Assembly (NCBI RefSeq): GCF_023721935.1
Contig: NC_064811.1
Location: forward strand, 141,220,335-141,284,334
Direction of reading: 5' to 3'
DNA: 64,000 bases
Source: Panthera uncia
Taxonomy: Eukaryota; Chordata; Mammalia; Carnivora; Felidae
Positions within the stretch are counted from its first letter, which is position 1. Each line of letters starts with the position of its first letter. Below are positions 21,273 to 32,633 of the stretch, one piece after another. The position numbers were made by a program, and so were the translations under genes. The notes beneath the pieces were generated by a model, which worked only from the letters and a program-made list of their open reading frames with translations, did not search any database and had not been told where the DNA came from.

Positions 21273-21339
21273 TAAATTTGTGATATTTAGTTGAATATAG
21301 TCAACCAATTTCCACTAAAAATATTGATGAGATAAACCC

Positions 21340-21545
21340 TGCTTCTTCTCATCACTCATCTCTTTGTTTAAAAAACTCCTCTCAGTGAGTTGTTCTGTCA
21401 TTTTCTATACTCTTACCTTTCTCTATTTCTATCATAGATATTAGCACTATCTGAAATTACTTTACTTATTTACTTCTCAAAACATAGAACAATATTTGGA
21501 ACACAGTAAGCGTTCAATAAAAATTTTTCCATGGATGAATAAATA
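21340..21545 (+). mobile_element. LINE2 3' end
   Basis: Follows the L2 3' sequence: 'ttagcactatctgaaattactttacttatttactt' and 'acatagaacaatatttggaacacagtaagcgttcaataaaaattttt.catggatgaata'. Confidence 0.75.
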
Positions 21546-21680
21546 AATTTAGATATTATTGAATTAACATCATTAATTTGAGTGCAAGCTTTTTCCTCAA
21601 ATCTACTTTATTCACAAGTTACAGTCCACTCTTTAGGCAAGAATATGGCTATTGCCTCTAAAGTGGACTGTTGGTTGTTT

Positions 21681-21687
21681 GGTATGT

Positions 21688-21720
<33 letters not shown>
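21681..21720. repeat. (GT)n microsatellite
   Basis: About 17 GT units with one leading irregularity. Confidence 0.97.
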
Positions 21721-21721
<1 letters not shown>

Positions 21722-22294
21722 ACAGAGCAGAGAAAATGAGCCATTTGTAATACACAGTTTTTGTTATGTTACCACTTTTTTGGCAGTTTTAATCAAGTTT
21801 CTATATTTTAATAGCAATATTACATAGTAAACAAGCACACTCAATAAAAACCATATTTTCCACAGTAAATTGGTAATCATGATAGATATATATGTGTATA
21901 TGTATATATATATTTATTTGTCTGTGTATATGTATATATATTTATATACATATATACATATATATGTATATATATACATAGTCTTACCAAAGAGATGCTT
22001 AGAAATTTTAGTTTTGCTTTCTTAAACAAAATATAACCATAAGAATTTGCTAACTCTATTTACTCCTTAACGAGAAAGAACAAACTATTAATGGCATGTT
22101 GAGTTATAGGAAAGTTTTGGTGAAGTTCAGGCTTATAAATGAAAGTTTAATTTTTACTGTCATTTCCTCCATAAACATATCTACATGTAAATAAACAAAT
22201 ATTTTGCCCTTTTTGAAAAAATTATTGTCCAACTCAGAAGTTACATAATTGTCTAATCCACACAAGAAAAGAAACCTATCATTATTTTAAGACC
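21721..22294. other. Unassigned DNA with TA/TG tract
   Basis: Contains an imperfect alternating TA/TG tract at 21883-21980. Otherwise no feature recognised. Confidence 0.6.
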
Positions 22295-22306
22295 ATGCGT
22301 AGTTAA

Positions 22307-22514
22307 GGGGTGCCTGGGTGGCTCAGTCAGTTAAATGTCTGACTTGGGGTCAAGTCATGATCTCATGGTTCTTGAATTCGAGCCCTGTGTGGGACTCTGT
22401 GCTGACAGCTCAGAGCCTGGAGCCTGCTTTGGATTCTGTCTCCCTCTCTCTCTCTGCCACTCCCCGCTCATCTTCTGTCTCTGTCTCTCAAAAATAAATA
22501 AATGTTGAAAAAAA
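22307..22514 (+). mobile_element. CAN-SINE
   Basis: Full SINE, flanked by atgcgtagttaa (22295) and atgggtagttaa (22515). Confidence 0.95.
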
Positions 22515-22526
22515 ATGGGTAGTTAA

Positions 22527-22799
22527 TATTAACACAACATATAGTAAAAAATTACAAAAAACAGGATTTCTTCAAAACTAAGAATTTCTTCAGGGATTAG
22601 ATATTTAACTACAGAAATATGTACTGTTATTTCTCCTGGGTAAAAAAAAAAGGCATACAAGAAAGATTGCTAGTTAATATGATAAATATGTTTAGCTATA
22701 TTAGAAATTATAAGATTGATTTCCAAATAATAATAACTTTTGCATTTTTTATTGCATTATTTGTCATCTTATTATTGAGGTGTGTCACAATAAAGTATT
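22527..22799. other. Unassigned AT-rich DNA
   Basis: No recognised feature. It may hold the left part of the neighbouring DNA transposon. Confidence 0.4.
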
Positions 22800-23092
22800 G
22801 AATATTTCATGTACTTTATTAAATATAATACTGAAAGTGAAAAAACAGAATTGTCATATGGATAAAAAATGGTTTTATCAGTTGTTTACGCTCATAATCA
22901 GTGGGAGTTGCTACTCACTGATACTGCCCAGCATCGTGAGAGTATGATCTACATATCATTAGCCTTGGAAAATATCAAAATTCAAAATTCAAAATATGAT
23001 GTCTACTAAATATGTGTTTATTTCACACCATTGTAAAATTAAAACATTGTTGAGTCAGACCACCATAAGTCGAGGACTATCTATACCCAACA
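22800..23092 (+). mobile_element. TcMar-Tigger-like DNA transposon fragment
   Basis: Reads 'gtgaaaaaacagaattgtcatatgg', 'ggttttatcagttgtttacgctc', 'ctgcccagcatcgtgagagtatgatctacatatc', 'aaaatatcaaaattcaaaattcaaaatatg'. It ends 'accaccataagtcgaggactatctata', the typical Tigger-type terminal end ('ccatcgtaagtcggggaccgtctgta'). Confidence 0.75.
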
Positions 23093-23095
23093 TTA

Positions 23096-24686
23096 TCTAT
23101 TTATTCTGTTGGTTAATGAGAGAAGAATATTGACTTTTCAACTATACTTCTTTCAGTTCCATCATTTTGTGTTTCATGTATTTTAAAGCTCTGCTGTTAG
23201 GTGCATACACATTGAAAATTGTCGTCTTCTCAATGAACTCACCGCTTTATCATTAATAATGTCTGTGCCTATCCCTGGCAATATTTCTTATTCTGAAGTG
23301 TGCTTTATTAGACAATATATCTATGTCAGCTTTATTTTGATTAGTGTTTGCATAGTGCATCTTATGCATATATTTACTTTTAAAATGTGCCTATATCTTG
23401 ATATCCAGAATGCTTCATGCAGATAGCATAGAGTTAGATCCTGATTTTGAATTGAATCAGACAATTTCTGTATTTTAGACCATTTATACCTGGGGATTTT
23501 CAGACATTTATGTTTAATCTAATTATTGATATGGCTATATTTATATTTGTCATCATGCTAGTTGTTTCTATTTTATCTTTTTTTTAAATTTTGCTCTTAT
23601 ACTCTGTCTCCTTTTATTGCAATTGAGTCCATTCTTCACTACTCCTCTTTTCCAGGTTTTTGATATGGTATCATACTTTACATCCTTTTATTTGTGAATC
23701 CTTTGACTGATTTTTATCTATGCACTTAATTGTACTGCTTTTGTGCTTCCTACTTTCCTTACTTTTGCTTACGTTCTTTCCTTTCCATTCAAAGAGTCCT
23801 TTTTAACATTTCTTATGGTTCTGGTTTAGTGGTCATGAATTCCTTTAGCTTTTGTTTTTCTGAGAAACTCTTTTTCTCTCCTCCTATTCTAAATGATAGC
23901 CTTTCTGGATAGAATATGCTTGGTTGCAGATTTTTTTCTTTCAGCACTTTGAATGTATTATGCCACTCACTTCTGGCCTGCCAAGTGTCTGCTGAAAAAT
24001 TCACAGATAGCCTTATGGGCTTTCCCTTGTGTGTAGCTGTCTTCTTTTGCTGCTTTTAAAATTCTCTCTTTGTCACTACTTTTTAATTGCTATATGTAGA
24101 TGTGGACTTCCTTGGGTTGATTTTGTTGGGGGATCTCTGTGCTTGCTGAATCTGGATATCTGTTTCCTTCCCCAGATTCATGAAGTTTTTACTTATTACT
24201 TCTTCAAGTAAAATTTCTGCCCCCTTTTCTCTCTTCTTCTGGAATCCCTATAATGCAAATGTTGTCATGCTTGATGGAGTCATCGAGTTTCTGAGTCTAT
24301 TCTCATTTTGCATATTTTTTTCTCTCAACTTCTCAGCTTGATTACTTTCCATTACTCTGTCCTGCACGTTGCTAATTCATTCCTCTGCTTCCTCTAGCCA
24401 GCTATTTATGTTATTTCATATATTTTTAATTTTACTCATTGTGTTCTTTTCTGATTGTTTCTTTTTTATGTTTTCTATCTCTTTGTTAAGGGTCTTACTG
24501 AGGTCCTCCACTCTTCTTATGTCCATTGAGTATCTTTCTGATGATTACTTAAATTCTCTATCATGCATATTACTTGTATCCATTTCACTTAGGTGTCTTT
24601 CTGTGGTTTTGTTCTGTTCTTTCATTTAAGCAGATTCCTCTGTCTCCTCATTTTGTATGTTTCTGTACATTAGGAAAGTCAGCTAT
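23096..24686 (-). mobile_element. L1 ORF2-start / inter-ORF / ORF1 (antisense, left part)
   Basis: On the plus strand it shows the antisense L1 pattern. 23800-23990: 'ttatggttctggtttagtggtcatgaattcctttagcttttgtttttctgagaaactcttt' and 'ttctggcctgcc'. 24040-24260: 'tgcttttaaaattctctctttg' and 'ttacttcttcaagtaaaatttctgcccccttttctctcttcttctggaatccctataatgcaaatg'. The direction along the window runs from ORF2 toward the L1 5' end. It continues after the SINE cluster at 25263 and reaches its 5' end near 26436. No open frame. Confidence 0.8.
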
Positions 24687-24724
24687 GGGGAATCTGGGTG
24701 GCTCAGTTGGTTGAGCATCCAACT

Positions 24725-24990
24725 GTTTGTTGTTGTTGTTGTTGTTAATTTTTTTAATCTTTATTTTTGAGAGAGAGACAGAGAGACAGAGAGAGAGAGA
24801 CAGAGAGAGAGAGAGTGGGGGAAGGGCAAAGGGGGAGGGGCAAAGAGAGAGGGAGACAGAGAATCTGTGGCAGGCTCCAGGCTCTGAGCTGTCAGCACAG
24901 AGCCCGACGCAGGGCTTGAACTTACGAACTACGAGATCATGACCTGAGCTGAAGTCGGACACTTAACCGACTGAGCCACCCAGGCACTCT
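24725..24990 (-). mobile_element. CAN-SINE nested in the older SINE
   Basis: Reverse SINE with a (TTG)n start and GA-rich middle. Its duplication gagcatccaact (24713-24724) / gagcgtccaact (24991-25002) is sequence of the outer SINE's own head. Confidence 0.95.
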
Positions 24991-25085
24991 GAGCGTCCAA
25001 CTCTTGATTTTAGCTAAGGCCATGATCCCAAGGTTGTGGGATCAAGCCTTGCATTGGGCTCTGTGCTGAGTGTGGAGCCTGCTTA

Positions 25086-25123
<38 letters not shown>

Positions 25124-25157
25124 CCCCCCCCGTCCAGTGTCTCTCTCTCAAATTATC

Positions 25158-25213
25158 AAAAGGAAGGAAAGAAGGAAGGAAGGAAGGAAGGAAGGAAGGA
25201 AGGAAGGAAGGAA

Positions 25214-25261
<48 letters not shown>

Positions 25262-25262
25262 A
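25158..25262. repeat. (GGAA)n-(GAAA)n microsatellite
   Basis: Two adjoining tetranucleotide arrays, about 11 GGAA then about 13 GAAA units, derived from a SINE tail. Confidence 0.96.
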
Positions 25263-26440
25263 AAAGTTCAGCTACATCTCCTGTTCTTGAAAGTAATGGG
25301 CTCATAAAGAAGTTCCTGTACTGCCCTGCAGTGTAGTATCTCCTGTTCACCTGAACCTCACCCTTCAGGGGTGTCTTCTATGTGTGTTGTGTGTGCATTG
25401 CTGTTGAGAGTCCTGGCCACTCTTCCCATAAGTCATCTGCAGAGGCTCTCTTTGCCATTTGTGGGCAGTGTTTTATCCTCAGCTAGGGTGTGTGCACAGT
25501 CTGCTTACAAAATATGACCTGTCCATGCCTCTGCTAGAACCAGGGCTGCATGGATGGGGTGTGCAATTTTAACAAGGTGTACCTCAGGATTCTACAGGAC
25601 CCATGACCACTGCTGCTAGGACCAAGGTCCCACAAAAAATGCATGAGTTGGAAAGATCTGTGCTGGTATTCTGGGGGAGAGGAACAGATGCACCTGGACT
25701 GAGGCAAATGTGATTGGGAAAGGGTAGATCTGCCAAAGTGCAATGAGGCACACTTGGTGTAATCAAGTTGGGTAGTGAATGTGGGCAACACCCTGGATCC
25801 TGCAGGTGGCTGTGTGTTTATGCTGACAGACAGGGAGGGAGACAGCATCTGCCAGCTCCTTTGTTCCTAGGGAGGTCCCTTCAATAACTGTGTCCCTGGG
25901 ACATGCTCTGTGGTGCATAAATAAATCTCCCTCCCATGTTCACCTGCATTTTCCAAACTGTTGCTATACATCCTTGAGCTATTTATCATGCTGTTATTTT
26001 AAGGATGGGGACTTAGCTTCGTCTTGCTCTCTGGGCTATCCCAGAGCTGAACCCTCTGTTTTTTTTTAAGTTCCAGGCTTTAAGTCTTGCTGGTTGTAAG
26101 CACTCACAAAATTCGGTCCCTCTAGTTTTCAAAGCCAAATGTTATGGGGACTCATCTTCCGCATGTGGACTCCCTGGTGTGATAGTCTGTCTCTTGCCCT
26201 TATCTTCACTTGCAGCTCCCTCCCTCTCCACCTTGCAGAATACCATAGTTTTACTCCCCACTGTGTCTCCATCCTTCCTACCCTCTTCAACGTGACCTCT
26301 TCTTTATATTTAGTTGTGGAATTTGTTCTGCCAGGCTTGAGTCATTTTTGGGGGTTATTTACACTGATGTGAGTATTATCTAGTTGTGTCCATATGAAGA
26401 GGTGAGCTTAGGGTCCTCTTACTCTGCCATCTTGGCTACC
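25263..26440 (-). mobile_element. L1 5'UTR (antisense), reaching the 5' end
   Basis: Continuation of the antisense L1 at 23096. It is GC-richer than its neighbours, as an L1 5'UTR should be. On the minus strand the element would begin at about 26436 with 'ccaagatggcagagtaagaggaccctaagctcacc' (26401-26436), which resembles the 'aagatggc.gagtag' opening of mammalian L1 5'UTRs. Degenerate, with no promoter activity implied. Confidence 0.7.
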
Positions 26441-26449
26441 CTCCACTCT

Positions 26450-27200
26450 ACTGTAATTTGTATCTTTGTTTTTCTATGTGCAATGTGTCTTTTTTCTATG
26501 GTGGCCTTCAAAATTTTCTCTACTTTTATTTTCAGCAGTTTGAATATAATGTGTTTAGAGCTGTGTTGTTGCATTTACCATTCTTGTAGTACTCTTGAGT
26601 TTTGAGAGTTTGATGTCTTTCATCATTTTTTTAAAAAATTCTTGGCCATTATCTATTCAATTTTTTTTCTCTGTCACCTTTACTCTCTTCCTCTGGATCT
26701 CCAATTGCATATATATTAGATCATTGGCTATTGGCCCACAGTTCTTGCATGTGTTTTAAACTTTTGTTTGCTTTGTTTTCTTATGTTTTTTAGTCTTGAT
26801 AAATTGTATTAAAATCTCCAAATCCATTTATTTTTTAGCTGTCTTAAGTCTATTTATGATCTCATAAAAAGAATGATTTATTTCTGATACTTTATTAAAT
26901 TTTAGTATTTCATTTGACATTTTAGCAAAATTCATCATTTCCATCTCTCCTGAAACTATTTATTCATGTTGTTTATATTAACCTATTAATCACCATTATT
27001 TTAAAGACCTTTTCTAATAATCTCTGCACCTGGGTCATTTCTGTTTCTTATTATGTTTATTATTTTGGTTCTCAACATTTTTTTAACCCTGATTTTTTGT
27101 GTGTATTTAATTTCTAATTAAATCTTCAATATCACTTGTAGTAGAGACTTAAGTAAATTATATATGCCTGAAAATGGGCACACTTCTTTCATTTAGTCAC
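26450..27200 (-). mobile_element. Second L1/HAL1-like ORF1 fragment (antisense)
   Basis: The plus strand reads 'ggccttcaaaattttctctacttttattttcagcagtttgaatataatgtgttta', 'tttgatgtctttcatca', 'ctcttcctctggatctccaattgcatatatattagatc'. This is again antisense inter-ORF/ORF1 text, so it is a separate copy directly upstream of the first. Confidence 0.68.
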
Positions 27201-28499
27201 TGTGGTGGTTTTATCAGTCTGGTCTGGAGTTTAGCTGAAATTATGTTATTCTGTACCTGTGCTTGACATTTTGCTAATGATATTGGGTGTCATTGCCTTG
27301 AGTTTGGAATGGAGGCTGGGATGTTAGGGTATATTTATCAGTATGCATGTTTTATAGTTAGTTTTCATTTATGTCTATATGTCTTTACCATAAAATGAGT
27401 CTCTCTGGATGCTCTTGCCCCTCTGGAAAAAAAAAGGCATTCCTTGTCATTTGAATGATTACTAAATTTGTCATGGGTCACAGATATGGTTGTTTTACTA
27501 ATCTAGCCACAGTCTTAAGGGGGATTTGAATGTCTGGACCTTTGGGGATAGGGCTTATTCATTGTTTCTGCCCTACTTACTATGGTAGCCAAATATTGCC
27601 TTTTTCCCCTGACTTTTATCTTTTTATTGTTCAGGAGAAAGTTTCTCACATCTCCCACAATAGTGACAGATTTTTAATGGTATTGGTTTAAGATACTGTG
27701 TCTGAGACTATGCCCTTTACCCCTCTCCCCATCCTTTGGGCAGAGTTCTTTTTATTCCCCTATCCCCTTCTACACTCTGGCAGCTGGAATCAATCTTTTC
27801 CTTTGAGAGTGAGAGGGCTTGCTGTCAGTTCCCCAATACTTTACGGCTTTTGCTTTGTGTGAAGGATGAGTTCAGATGTCTTTCAACCAGCAGCTTCTAA
27901 TCTTCTGTACACCAGCATCATAAAGGAAAGCTCTTTCTAGTGTCTTACACTGCCTCCAATCTTTTTTCTGAGCACCTTAAGGAGTTTCATGGAAAATAGC
28001 CTATGGGTGAACGTGAACTATCCTTGTGTTTGGAGTTCTATTGAATTTGAAATTTTCATCTTTATTAATATTTCCCTGAATGTGAACACATGATGTTCTG
28101 ATCAGACACCCGTTTCTTATTATCTTATAATAAATAAGTGAACCAGTCCTTCTTTATGTAATTGTTACCCTTGGTGTGATGAAATAAAAGTCAAATGGGT
28201 AGTTTCCCTCCTCATGACTATCCAAACACTCCATATGTGAAAGGTGGAAAATGACAGACTGTCTCTATTTACATGCAATAAGAGACAGAAGTCCCTTTTT
28301 CCTCCCCAAAAGGGAGAATTTTTTTAAAAAAAGTTTTTGCTTCTTCAGGATGAAATGGAATCTTGGATTCTTACTCTTACCTATGGAATGTAAATACATT
28401 TTGTTCATGAGCCAGATAAGCTCCAGATATCTCCAGCTTTCATAATGGAAAAATATCTCGGAGCTTTATACTGCATACTATTTGAAAGGTAAATACCTA
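27201..28499. other. Unassigned DNA
   Basis: No gene is recognised. The left part may be further LINE sequence (HAL1-like). There is no domain in the open frame at 28251-28445. Confidence 0.45.
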
Positions 28500-28850
28500 G
28501 GGAGCAAGCACTTCAGTCTTTCTGGCACCTTGTGGCTTAACCTAGTGACCCAGTCCAGGTTGTAAACATTTGTCTTTCTGAGATATATGAGATGTTTTAT
28601 TATCCTTTTGGATGAGGACAATAAACTAGAAAAATGGCTACTGGCTTAATTTTAATGGTATATGAAGAGTAAAATACTCTCAGGGAAAATAAAAGCAGTA
28701 TTTCCTATCTTTCCATCATCTACATTTCTCTGTCTCAGAAGAGTAGGGCTATTTACAGAACCACTGAGAACAACCATGAAAGTTTTATTTCTGAATAGGT
28801 TCCCACAAGTTCCACACTGTCATACTAGCCCATTTGGCTTTTAGCATATT
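28500..28850. repeat. Unclassified dispersed repeat, copy 2
   Basis: Collinear with 2815-3190: 'ttcagtctttctggcacctt', 'gacccagtccaggttgtaa', 'tctttctgagatatatgag', 'caataaactagaaaaatggc', 'cagggaaaataaaagcagta'. Same orientation as copy 1. Confidence 0.5.
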
Positions 28851-29159
28851 TTTAAATGTTTAGCTAATTTTTTCTTACTTACTTGTGGGGTAGTTGGTGC
28901 CTATTATTCTGTGTTCTGCCACACATGTACCAGACTACATGTTTCATATCTCTTGGAGATGTCTATCTTTCTTTTGAACTTTGGTTACTTGGTTGCTTTG
29001 CAAACCCAGATCTCTGATGGTTTCAATTAAAGTTCTAATTTTGTAGTAAGATTCTTCTCATTGTTAGGTTGAATGCTGTACTCTCCTCCTCCTCTTCCTC
29101 CTCCTCCTTCCTCTTTTAGTTTCCATCCTCAGTAGAAGCAGAATATATATCTAGTATTT
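28851..29159. other. Unassigned DNA with TCC-rich patch
   Basis: A (TCC)-rich pyrimidine patch at 29083-29118; otherwise nothing recognised. Confidence 0.6.
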
Positions 29160-29640
29160 ATTCTTTGGTGTTTGGTTTCTTGGCTCAACATTATGTTTAT
29201 AAAATGTATACATGTGTTTCATAGAAGTCCATTTTATTGCTAGCAGTGTTAGTATTAATATTCTATAATTTATTTATGTTTTCTACAGTTGATGGATGTT
29301 TGAATAGTATCCAGTTTGGTGCTATTATAAATAAAGCTGCTATGAATATTTTTATGCACATGTTTTCTGTGGAAATACACTCACAATTTTTGCAATGGTT
29401 TTGCCTTGACATAAGTAGATATATGTTTACCTTTAATGGGTAATGCAAATAGTTTTACAAAGTGATCATAGAATTCTACATACTTAATGCAAAGTGTGAC
29501 AGTTGCAGCTCTTTTAAATCCTTTCCAACATTAATGTTGTTGGGTTTTTAAGGGTTAAGGTTAATTATTAACATTAACTATTAGTAATAATTGTGAATGG
29601 TCTCATTTTGAGTTTAGATTGTGGAATCTAACACTGGAAT
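29160..29640 (-). mobile_element. L1M 3' end (antisense)
   Basis: 'ctacagttgatggatgtttgaatagtatccagtttggtgctattataaataaagctgctatgaatattttt' is the antisense L1M 3'UTR pattern 'actgttgatggacatttgggttgtttccagttt...aataatgctgctatgaacatt'. Confidence 0.8.
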
Positions 29641-30403
29641 ATAATTTTGTTCCAGTTTATAAATTCTCAAACAGTTATTCTTTTTTTTGGCTACCTTCTA
29701 CTACCCTTTGATATAGTTAGTTGAGAGAGGTGAAGTAAGTGAATCTGACTTCTTGTAATGCTTATATTTTTAAAGATGAGGAAGAGTTTAGAATAACAAG
29801 TGAACATAGAAAATAAAATTTTCAGACTGACTCTGAATTTTAAACTGTTTCTTCATTTCTAGGAATACAATATAGAAATTATATTGGTATTTATAACACA
29901 ATTCCAGTTCAAGTCATCCAATAATATTTCCCAAATGGGATATGCATTTTTACTTAGAGGAAGCTATTCAGAATATGTATATGTACTCTATAGAGTTGAA
30001 ATAAAGCTGTTTTAAAGTCAATATGTCAAGGTTGTACCAACTTGCTTTAGAAAGCAGGTATAAATTGATTAGCTTTCCCTTTTCAATGATTTGTCATGGA
30101 ACTAAACTACTGGTTTGAGCTCATGTGTGGCAGTTACCTTCTTATCAGTGCAAGCATAATATTCTAATATTTGAATTTAATCACATGCAATAATTTTTCT
30201 GATTTCATATCCAATACTAAAGCACAGAGAAAGAAAAACACATAAATAAATATTTTTCCTTAAAGGGTTGGTCAAATATACACTCAACATACTATATGTA
30301 ATAAAAGAAAAAAAATCAGTTAATCTATCAAAAGGAAAGCAGCCTCCGAGTTAAGGTATGTTTGGATTCTTTCTCCATATTAGTAACAGCGAGCTGTCCT
30401 TGA

Positions 30404-30457
30404 TGTCAAGGATTCATCAGACAAATGATAAATGTCTGATATTCAGTGAATTTGACA
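30404..30457. repeat. Nested inverted repeat / hairpin
   Basis: Inner arms atcagaca (30416-30423) and tgtctgat (30433-30440). Outer arms tgtcaaggattca (30404-30416) and tgaatttgaca (30447-30457), the latter with a two-base gap. Confidence 0.75.
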
Positions 30458-30688
30458 TTTAGAAAAGAAATAATAGAGGTCTTGGGGCATTGTTCTGCCT
30501 TCTAGGATTGAAATAACATGCACAAAACCTATTCCTCCTCTGACTAACCATAGCTTGTTATTAACTGATAGTGCATGATGAGATATTGGTTATAGTGTGA
30601 GAAGTCAAATGAAGTACATGACAGGAAAGCCAAGAACAATAAGTCATCTTAATATATATCTCTTTTCAAACTTCACACTGTATTCTAA

Positions 30689-30693
<5 letters not shown>

Positions 30694-30720
<27 letters not shown>
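30694..30720. repeat. (TA)n microsatellite
   Basis: About 13 TA units. Confidence 0.95.
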
Positions 30721-30723
<3 letters not shown>

Positions 30724-30857
30724 AAGAACAACTTTTTTTCCAAAGTAATAGAGTGCTTGATCATTAGATAGTGATAGGTCCCATGTAAATAATAAATCTA
30801 ATCTAATCATAGGTCCTTGAGTATGGGGATATCACACTGTTTAAGGAATGGCAAATG

Positions 30858-30930
30858 CATATCTATCTATATCTATATCATCTATATCTATATAAATCTA
30901 TATCTATATCATCTATATCCATCTATATCT
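30858..30930. repeat. (TATCTA)n-like tract
   Basis: Imperfect repeats of tatcta and tatatc. Confidence 0.9.
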
Positions 30931-31123
30931 CGTCATAGCTTCCCAATATGTTAATGTGGCCTTGTTATACTACTGCAGTTAATACAAAATTCACTTTCCA
31001 TTTTAAGATTTACTAAGGCTGTAAAATTTTTTTAAAAAATCTATTTAAAAGTCACATAGGGAAATGTGTGGTCTATTGAGAGAGATAGGATAAGTGATGA
31101 GCTTTAAAATAATTAGTAAAACA

Positions 31124-31346
31124 TGGGGCACCTGGTTGGTTGCACATCCAACTCTTGATTTTGGCTCAGGTCATGATCTCACAGTTTCTTAGTTCAAGTC
31201 CTGCATTGGGCCCTGCGCTGGCAGTGTGGAACCTGCTTAGGATTCTCCCTCTCACCCTCTCTCTCTGCCCTTCCCCTGTTCTCTCTCTCTGTGTCTCTTG
31301 CTCTCTCACTGTTTCAAAATTGAATACATAAGCTTTAAAATAAAAT
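31124..31346 (+). mobile_element. CAN-SINE, older type
   Basis: Head 'ggggcacctggttggttgcacatccaactcttgattttggctc' lacks part of the A-box. The core 'gtgtggaacctgcttagg' and CT tract are present. Flanks aaaataattagtaaaaca (31106) and aaaatgattaggaaaaca (31347) form an 18-bp duplication with two mismatches. Confidence 0.9.
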
Positions 31347-31689
31347 AAAATGATTAGGAAAACAACAAAATAGAAAAAATACAGTAGAAAATTTACTTTT
31401 GGGTAATAAAAAGGCACTCAAGGTCAATGTTTGCAACATCAATTATTAAGAAATATTTTAAATTACTGTTTAATAATGATTCATGATCAGGACAATATCT
31501 GGTAATGTACATATTTTAATTTTTATTGACTAGTGTATATGTAAAACTGTGGTAATACAGGGAACAAAAAGAAAATCTATACTTCTCATAAAAGTTTCAG
31601 AGTCATATTTTATTTATTAAAGCATAAAATGGAAAAGAAGTAACTAGATTTGCAGTAACAATGAACTGAAGAGGGTACCTTCAGTAACT

Positions 31690-31870
31690 GTCAGTGAATG
31701 AAAGATTTTTTGTGCTTCAGCATTAAACAATTACTCTGTGCAAGGAAGAGTTCTAGGTGATGGGGAAACAGTGCACAAGACAGATAGATCTCTGCTTCCT
31801 TGGAGTTCATATTCTTAAGCAGGGATGACAGATAATCAACAGGCAAACAAGAAAATACCATATGATCAGG
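31690..31870. mobile_element. L2-related repeat fragment
   Basis: 'caattactctgtgcaaggaagagttctaggtgatggggaaacagtgcacaagacagatagatctctgcttccttggagttcatattcttaa' matches the common old repeat 'tactatgtgccaggcactgttctaggtgctggggatacagcagtgaacaaaacagacaaa..ccctgccctcatggagcttacattct'. I take this to be L2. Confidence 0.65.
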
Positions 31871-31968
31871 GCATACATGAGTTTTACTAAACCATTAGAG
31901 GAACGATGGAATATAGATATTGGACTGGGTATCAGAAATACTTTTGAAATAAAATTGGCAGGATTTTT

Positions 31969-31991
31969 TACATATATATATATATATACAT

Positions 31992-32032
<41 letters not shown>

Positions 32033-32069
32033 TATATACATATATATATATATGTATATATATATATAA
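31969..32069. repeat. (TA)n / (TACATA)n microsatellite
   Basis: About 100 bases of alternating purine-pyrimidine tract. The open frames across it are composition artefacts. Confidence 0.96.
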
Positions 32070-32408
32070 CTTAGGGTCATAAATATGATATGTATGTGCA
32101 TATTTATGGGCACAAATATAGAGACATAATTGAGATCTTAAATTGTTTTGCTTTCAGTTATATCATTTGTATCGTCCCCCAAGCTCTGTAGACAGAGAAA
32201 ACATGTGATACAACTTGCAGGGTATTTCTCTGCATTTCTCTAAGTGTTTAGATGCTACCTTTACTTCATTGTCCAAGCAAATATCTTCATTATTACATTA
32301 GAAAAGCTTGTACTTTGTGACCATAATAAAGAGGGTTGAAGGCTTCTGTTTAGTACATGAAGTAAAAAGGAAAATAGGAGATAGAGCATTCTTAAGATTC
32401 ACTGCATG

Positions 32409-32618
32409 GGGGCGCCTGGGTGGTTCAGTGGGTTAAGTGGCCGACTTTGGCTCAGGTCATGATATCTCGGTCCGTGAGTTCCAGCCCCTCGTCGGGCTCT
32501 GTGCTGACAGCTCGGAGCCTGGAGCCTGTTTCAGATTCTGTGTCTCCCTCTCTCTGACCCTCCCCCGTTCATGCTCTGTCTCTCTCTGTCTCAAAAATAA
32601 ATAAACGTTAAAAAAAAA
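32409..32618 (+). mobile_element. CAN-SINE, young-looking
   Basis: Near-consensus head 'gggcgcctgggtggttcag' and several CpG sites retained. Perfect 15-bp duplication aagattcactgcatg at 32394-32408 and 32619-32633. Confidence 0.96.
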
Positions 32619-32633
32619 AAGATTCACTGCATG

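Larger units (their letters stand above)
24687..25262 (+). mobile_element. Older CAN-SINE split by a younger SINE, with microsatellite tail
   Basis: The head 'ggggaatctgggtggctcagttggttgagcatccaact' (24687-24724) is interrupted. The rest resumes at 24991 ('gagcgtccaactcttgattttagc...', 'gttgtgggatcaagcc', 'ctgagtgtggagcctgctt'), with a (CT)n/(C)n tract at 25095-25131. The A-rich tail has become (GGAA)n/(GAAA)n (25158-25262). The outer flanks aaagtcagcta (about 24676) and aaagttcagcta (25263) are the duplication, which places the microsatellite inside the SINE. Confidence 0.9.
29641..31105. other. Unassigned AT-rich DNA with simple repeats
   Basis: No gene. Contains a nested hairpin (30404-30457), a (TA)n run at 30694-30720 and an imperfect (TATCTA)n tract at 30858-30930. 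Confidence 0.6.

Noticed and set aside
24369..24629. Hydrophobic small membrane protein
   Set aside because: It is the antisense, pyrimidine-rich reading of L1 ORF1; similar Leu/Phe/Ser-rich frames recur in all antisense L1 copies here.
25070..25350. Lys/Glu/Arg-repeat or Ser/Phe-repeat protein
   Set aside because: Translation of the (GGAA)n/(GAAA)n microsatellite and SINE CT tract.
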